Shown one piece after another: positions 61,426 to 64,000 of a stretch of 64,000 bases of DNA. The number at the start of each line of letters is the position of its first letter. Positions within the stretch are counted from its first letter, which is position 1. The notes below the pieces were generated by a model that worked only from the letters and a program-made list of their open reading frames with translations, made no database searches and was not told the DNA's origin. Source of the DNA: a virus; IMG/VR virus record IMGVR_UViG_3300017917_001123, positions 62,001 through 126,000 of that record, one strand, 5' to 3'. A program made the translations under genes and the position numbers.

Positions 61426-63222
61426 ATGGCATTTAAGATTAAAGACATAACAGTTAAGAATTTTTTAAGCGTAGGTAATCAGACACAGGCTGTAGACTTT
61501 GCTAAAGAGCATCTTACACTTGTGCTGGGCGAAAACTTAGACTTAGGCGGAGATGACAGCGGATCACGTAACGGTACCGGTAAGACAACTATTGTCAATG
61601 CCCTGAGTTACGCACTCTACGGGCAGGCCCTTACAAACATCCGTAAAGAAAACTTAATCAACAAGACTAACGGTAAAGCTATGTTAGTTACTGTTGAGTT
61701 TGAAAAAGACGGCATTAGCTATCGCATCGAACGCGGTCGTAAACCTAACGTCTTAAAGTTATATGTAAACAATCAAGAGCAAAAGTCTGAAGACGCACAT
61801 CAAGAAGATGACGCACAGGGCGATAGTCGCGAAACACAAAAATACATTGATCAGCTATTAGGAATGAGCCATATGATGTTTAAGCATTTGGTTGCTTTGA
61901 ACACTTATACTGAGCCATTTTTGAGTCTTAAAGCGTCGGATCAACGAGAAATCATTGAGCAGTTACTTGGTATTACTGTGCTTTCAGAGAAGGCAGAGAA
62001 CCTTAAAACGCAAATGAAGGACACAAAAGATGCGATTACAGCAGAGTCTGCTCGCATTGAAGCTGTAAAAAATGCCAACGAAAACGTTCAAAAAAGCATT
62101 GATAGCCTAAGTATCAAGAGTTCTGCTTGGGAAACTAAGAAAGAAGAAGAGCTAGAAAGGCTAGGCAAGGCAATTTTAGAATTAAGTTCTGTGGACATTG
62201 ACGCAGAAATTAAACTACATGAAGAACTTAAGGCATGGTCTGACAAGAACAGTAAAGTTAAAGAGCTTACAAAACAAAAAGCGACTTTAGAGTCGGCGGT
62301 CGGGCAAGCAGAAAAAGCAGTTAAGAAATACGAAAAAGAATTACTCCAACTTGCTGATAAAAAGTGCCCAGCATGTGAGCAAGAGCTTCACGATCATAAG
62401 CATGAAGACATGCTGTCAAAGGCAACCAAGGACTTTGATGACGCAGTAATTTACTTTGACAAGGTTACCAAAGACTTTAAGAAAGTTGAATCCGAGTTCA
62501 ACGAAGTAAACAATTTAGGCAAAAAGCCTATTACATTCTACGAAACACTTGAAGAAGCGTACAATCACAGAAACAACCTTGCTAACTTAGAGCAAAGCCT
62601 AGAAGATACTATTAACAGAGCTAACCCTTACGTGGAACAAGTTAACGAGCTTAAGGCAACTGCTATTCAAGAAATTACTTGGGACGTAATTAACGAACTT
62701 ACTAGAATTAAGGAACACCAAGAATTCTTACACAAACTGTTGACTAACAAAGATTCGTTCATCCGCAAGAAAATTATTGACCAAAACTTGAATTATCTAA
62801 ACAAGCGTCTAAGCTATTACATTGACAAGATCGGACTGCCACATACTGTTGTGTTCCAGAACGACCTAAGTGTGTTGATTACTCAACTTGGACAAGAGCT
62901 TGACTTTGATAATCTAAGTCGAGGAGAACGCAATCGATTAATTCTATCCCTGTCATGGGCATTCCGTGATGTTTGGGAGAACTTGTATCAACACGTTAAC
63001 TTACTATTCATCGACGAGCTTATTGACGCTGGTATGGATGCGGCAGGTGTTGAAGCAGGATTGGCTGTGCTTAAGAAGATGGCTCGTGAAAGAAACAAGA
63101 ACATATACTTGATTTCGCACAAAGACGAGTTAATTGGTCGTGTTAACAACGTGCTTCATGTTGTTAAAGAGAACGGATTTACCAGTTACTCAAATGATGT
63201 GGACTACGTTGAGTCGCAATGA
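61426..63222 (+). CDS. 46: Recombination endonuclease subunit gp46 (Rad50/SbcC-like)
   Basis: A 598-residue SMC-like ATPase. The Walker A loop is GSRNGTGKTT, preceded by the T4-type GENLDLGG insert; the zinc hook CPAC lies in KKCPACEQELHDHKHED between two coiled-coil arms; the signature motif is LSRGERNRLILSL and Walker B is LLFIDELID, with a late SHKDEL segment. It drives gp47 nuclease activity on DNA ends. The coiled coils are short, as in T4 gp46. It overlaps the next start by four bases (ATGA). Confidence 0.96.
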   Translation: MAFKIKDITVKNFLSVGNQTQAVDFAKEHLTLVLGENLDLGGDDSGSRNGTGKTTIVNALSYALYGQALTNIRKENLINKTNGKAMLVTVEFEKDGISYRIERGRKPNVLKLYVNNQEQKSEDAHQEDDAQGDSRETQKYIDQLLGMSHMMFKHLVALNTYTEPFLSLKASDQREIIEQLLGITVLSEKAENLKTQMKDTKDAITAESARIEAVKNANENVQKSIDSLSIKSSAWETKKEEELERLGKAILELSSVDIDAEIKLHEELKAWSDKNSKVKELTKQKATLESAVGQAEKAVKKYEKELLQLADKKCPACEQELHDHKHEDMLSKATKDFDDAVIYFDKVTKDFKKVESEFNEVNNLGKKPITFYETLEEAYNHRNNLANLEQSLEDTINRANPYVEQVNELKATAIQEITWDVINELTRIKEHQEFLHKLLTNKDSFIRKKIIDQNLNYLNKRLSYYIDKIGLPHTVVFQNDLSVLITQLGQELDFDNLSRGERNRLILSLSWAFRDVWENLYQHVNLLFIDELIDAGMDAAGVEAGLAVLKKMARERNKNIYLISHKDELIGRVNNVLHVVKENGFTSYSNDVDYVESQ

Positions 63223-63458
63223 TAAACAAGTACAAAGAACTTCACGAAAAACTAGTTGAAAAGTTTGTCGAATATCACAACGTTCATACTGCGTGGGTTC
63301 TTAGATTCTCGCAGGAGAAAACCATTACCCTGCGTCGAGTCTTAAGCGAGCTTCGCGTAATTGAAACTGAGTTACGAGCAGTAGCAAAAGAGATACAGCG
63401 TGAAGAAACAAAACGCAAACGTCAAAAATGGAATAGAGAAAAAGGAGACTCAGAATGA
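63219..63458 (+). CDS. Small basic helical hypothetical protein
   Basis: A 79-residue, wholly helical, charged protein (RRVLSELRVIETELRAVAKEIQREETKRKRQKW), probably a coiled coil with basic end. Homologous short genes follow gp46 in marine T4-like phages, as far as I recall. It overlaps both neighbours by four bases. Nucleic-acid or gp46-complex binding is possible but not shown. Confidence 0.68.
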   Translation: MINKYKELHEKLVEKFVEYHNVHTAWVLRFSQEKTITLRRVLSELRVIETELRAVAKEIQREETKRKRQKWNREKGDSE

Positions 63459-63649
63459 GCGCAACCATTGAAGCAATCAAACAAGCACTTTCCGCATGGG
63501 AAGCCGAGGATACTAAATTTGAAAAAGGCAACAATGCCGCAGGTACTCGTGCTCGTAAGGCATTAGCAGAAGTTAGCAAACTAATCAAGCAACGTCGAAA
63601 CGAAATCACAGAAACTAAGAATGCCCGCAAGGAAGCTAAAGCAGGGTAA
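63455..63649 (+). CDS. Small Lys/Ala-rich histone-like protein
   Basis: A 64-residue protein, Lys/Ala/Glu-rich, with AAGTRARKALAEVSKLIKQRRNEI resembling the Hc1/histone-H1-like small proteins that occur after gp46 in cyanophage-type genomes. It would bind DNA non-specifically. The family link rests on composition and position. Stop overlaps the next ATG (TAATG). Confidence 0.65.
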   Translation: MSATIEAIKQALSAWEAEDTKFEKGNNAAGTRARKALAEVSKLIKQRRNEITETKNARKEAKAG

Positions 63650-64000
63650 TGACTTGGTTCTATCAAGGAACCGTTGTTAATGAGCTACCTGAAGATTGTG
63701 TTGGATTTGTCTACATTATTACGAACACAATCTCAGGTCGCAAATACATCGGAAAGAAATTAGCAAAGTTTTCAAAGACAACTTATAAAGTAGTCAAGCT
63801 AAAGAACGGTACAAAGAAGAAGAAAAAAATTCGTAGTAAAGTAGACAGTGACTGGCAAGAATATTACGGCTCATCCCCAAACCTCACAGAAGACATACAG
63901 AAACTAGGCAAAGAACACTTTCACAGAGAAATTTTACACTACTGCACATCAAAAGCACAAACATCATATCTCGAAGCCAAAGAACAATTTGAACGCAAAG
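63649..64000 (+). CDS. GIY-YIG endonuclease (SegE-like), 3'-truncated by the window
   Basis: The frame runs off the window after 117 codons. VGFVYIITNTISGRKYIGKK is the GIY-YIG motif in the variant VYI...YIGKK, and SDWQEYYGSS followed by HFHREILHYC and SYLEAKEQF are the next family elements (Arg and Glu catalytic positions). Phage SegE-like proteins of this type are putative nucleases that may act as free-standing homing enzymes or in DNA processing. The Lys-rich insertion (NGTKKKKKIRSK) lies between the first two motifs, as in marine relatives. Confidence 0.85.
   Translation, partial: MTWFYQGTVVNELPEDCVGFVYIITNTISGRKYIGKKLAKFSKTTYKVVKLKNGTKKKKKIRSKVDSDWQEYYGSSPNLTEDIQKLGKEHFHREILHYCTSKAQTSYLEAKEQFERK

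Overview
The window is a segment of a T4-like (Straboviridae/Kyanoviridae-type) myovirus genome with no visible bacterial genes. The diagnosis rests on a T4-type DNA polymerase (gp43), sliding clamp (gp45), late sigma factor (gp55), recombination nuclease gp46/gp47, a DsbA-like protein and a baseplate block (gp48/54-like, gp53, hub, gp5, gp25, gp6). Many small conserved genes and the tail-fibre N-termini look like those of marine cyanophage- or pelagiphage-type T4 relatives. No photosystem gene is present, so the host cannot be named. Heptose-activation genes and excellent sigma70 promoters point to a Gram-negative host.

Layout. Positions 1-23739 run on the plus strand: a partial Dps-like gene; a candidate structured RNA (625-731); a DsbA-like gene; gp43 and gp45; then a long, tightly overlapping accessory operon. 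That operon holds a DpdA-like DNA guanine transglycosylase, an oxygenase, a QueD-like protein, a glycosyltransferase, UDP-sugar dehydrogenase, FolE, a phosphoribosyltransferase, a split heptose kinase/adenylyltransferase, cupins, a HIT protein, a CDGSH-like protein, QueE, a second oxygenase and a 5'-3' exonuclease. It is followed by a MoxR ATPase / VWA-metallopeptidase pair, each under its own sigma70 promoter. A bidirectional terminator at 23740-23763 separates this from the minus-strand virion block (23762-59332): four paralogous tail-fibre-like proteins, two further structural proteins, a giant 4660-residue protein, and gp6, gp25, gp5, a hub protein, gp53 and a gp48/54-like protein. A divergent intergenic region leads to plus-strand gp55, gp47, gp46, two small basic proteins and a truncated GIY-YIG endonuclease gene.

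How it may work together. FolE, a QueD-like protein and QueE lead from GTP to 7-carboxy-7-deazaguanine, and the DpdA-like protein would exchange guanine in phage DNA for such a base. No QueC is seen here. DpdA carries near its C-terminus almost the same short motif with which gp43 ends, where T4-type polymerases bind the clamp, suggesting that base modification is coupled to the replisome. Early or middle genes use TTGAC(T/A)-N16-18-TATAAT promoters. Some genes are preceded by a T4-late-promoter-like AATAAATA/TATAAATA box merged with a hairpin that would mask translation start on read-through RNA, and gp43 is preceded by two tandem hairpins sharing one loop that look like a translational operator.
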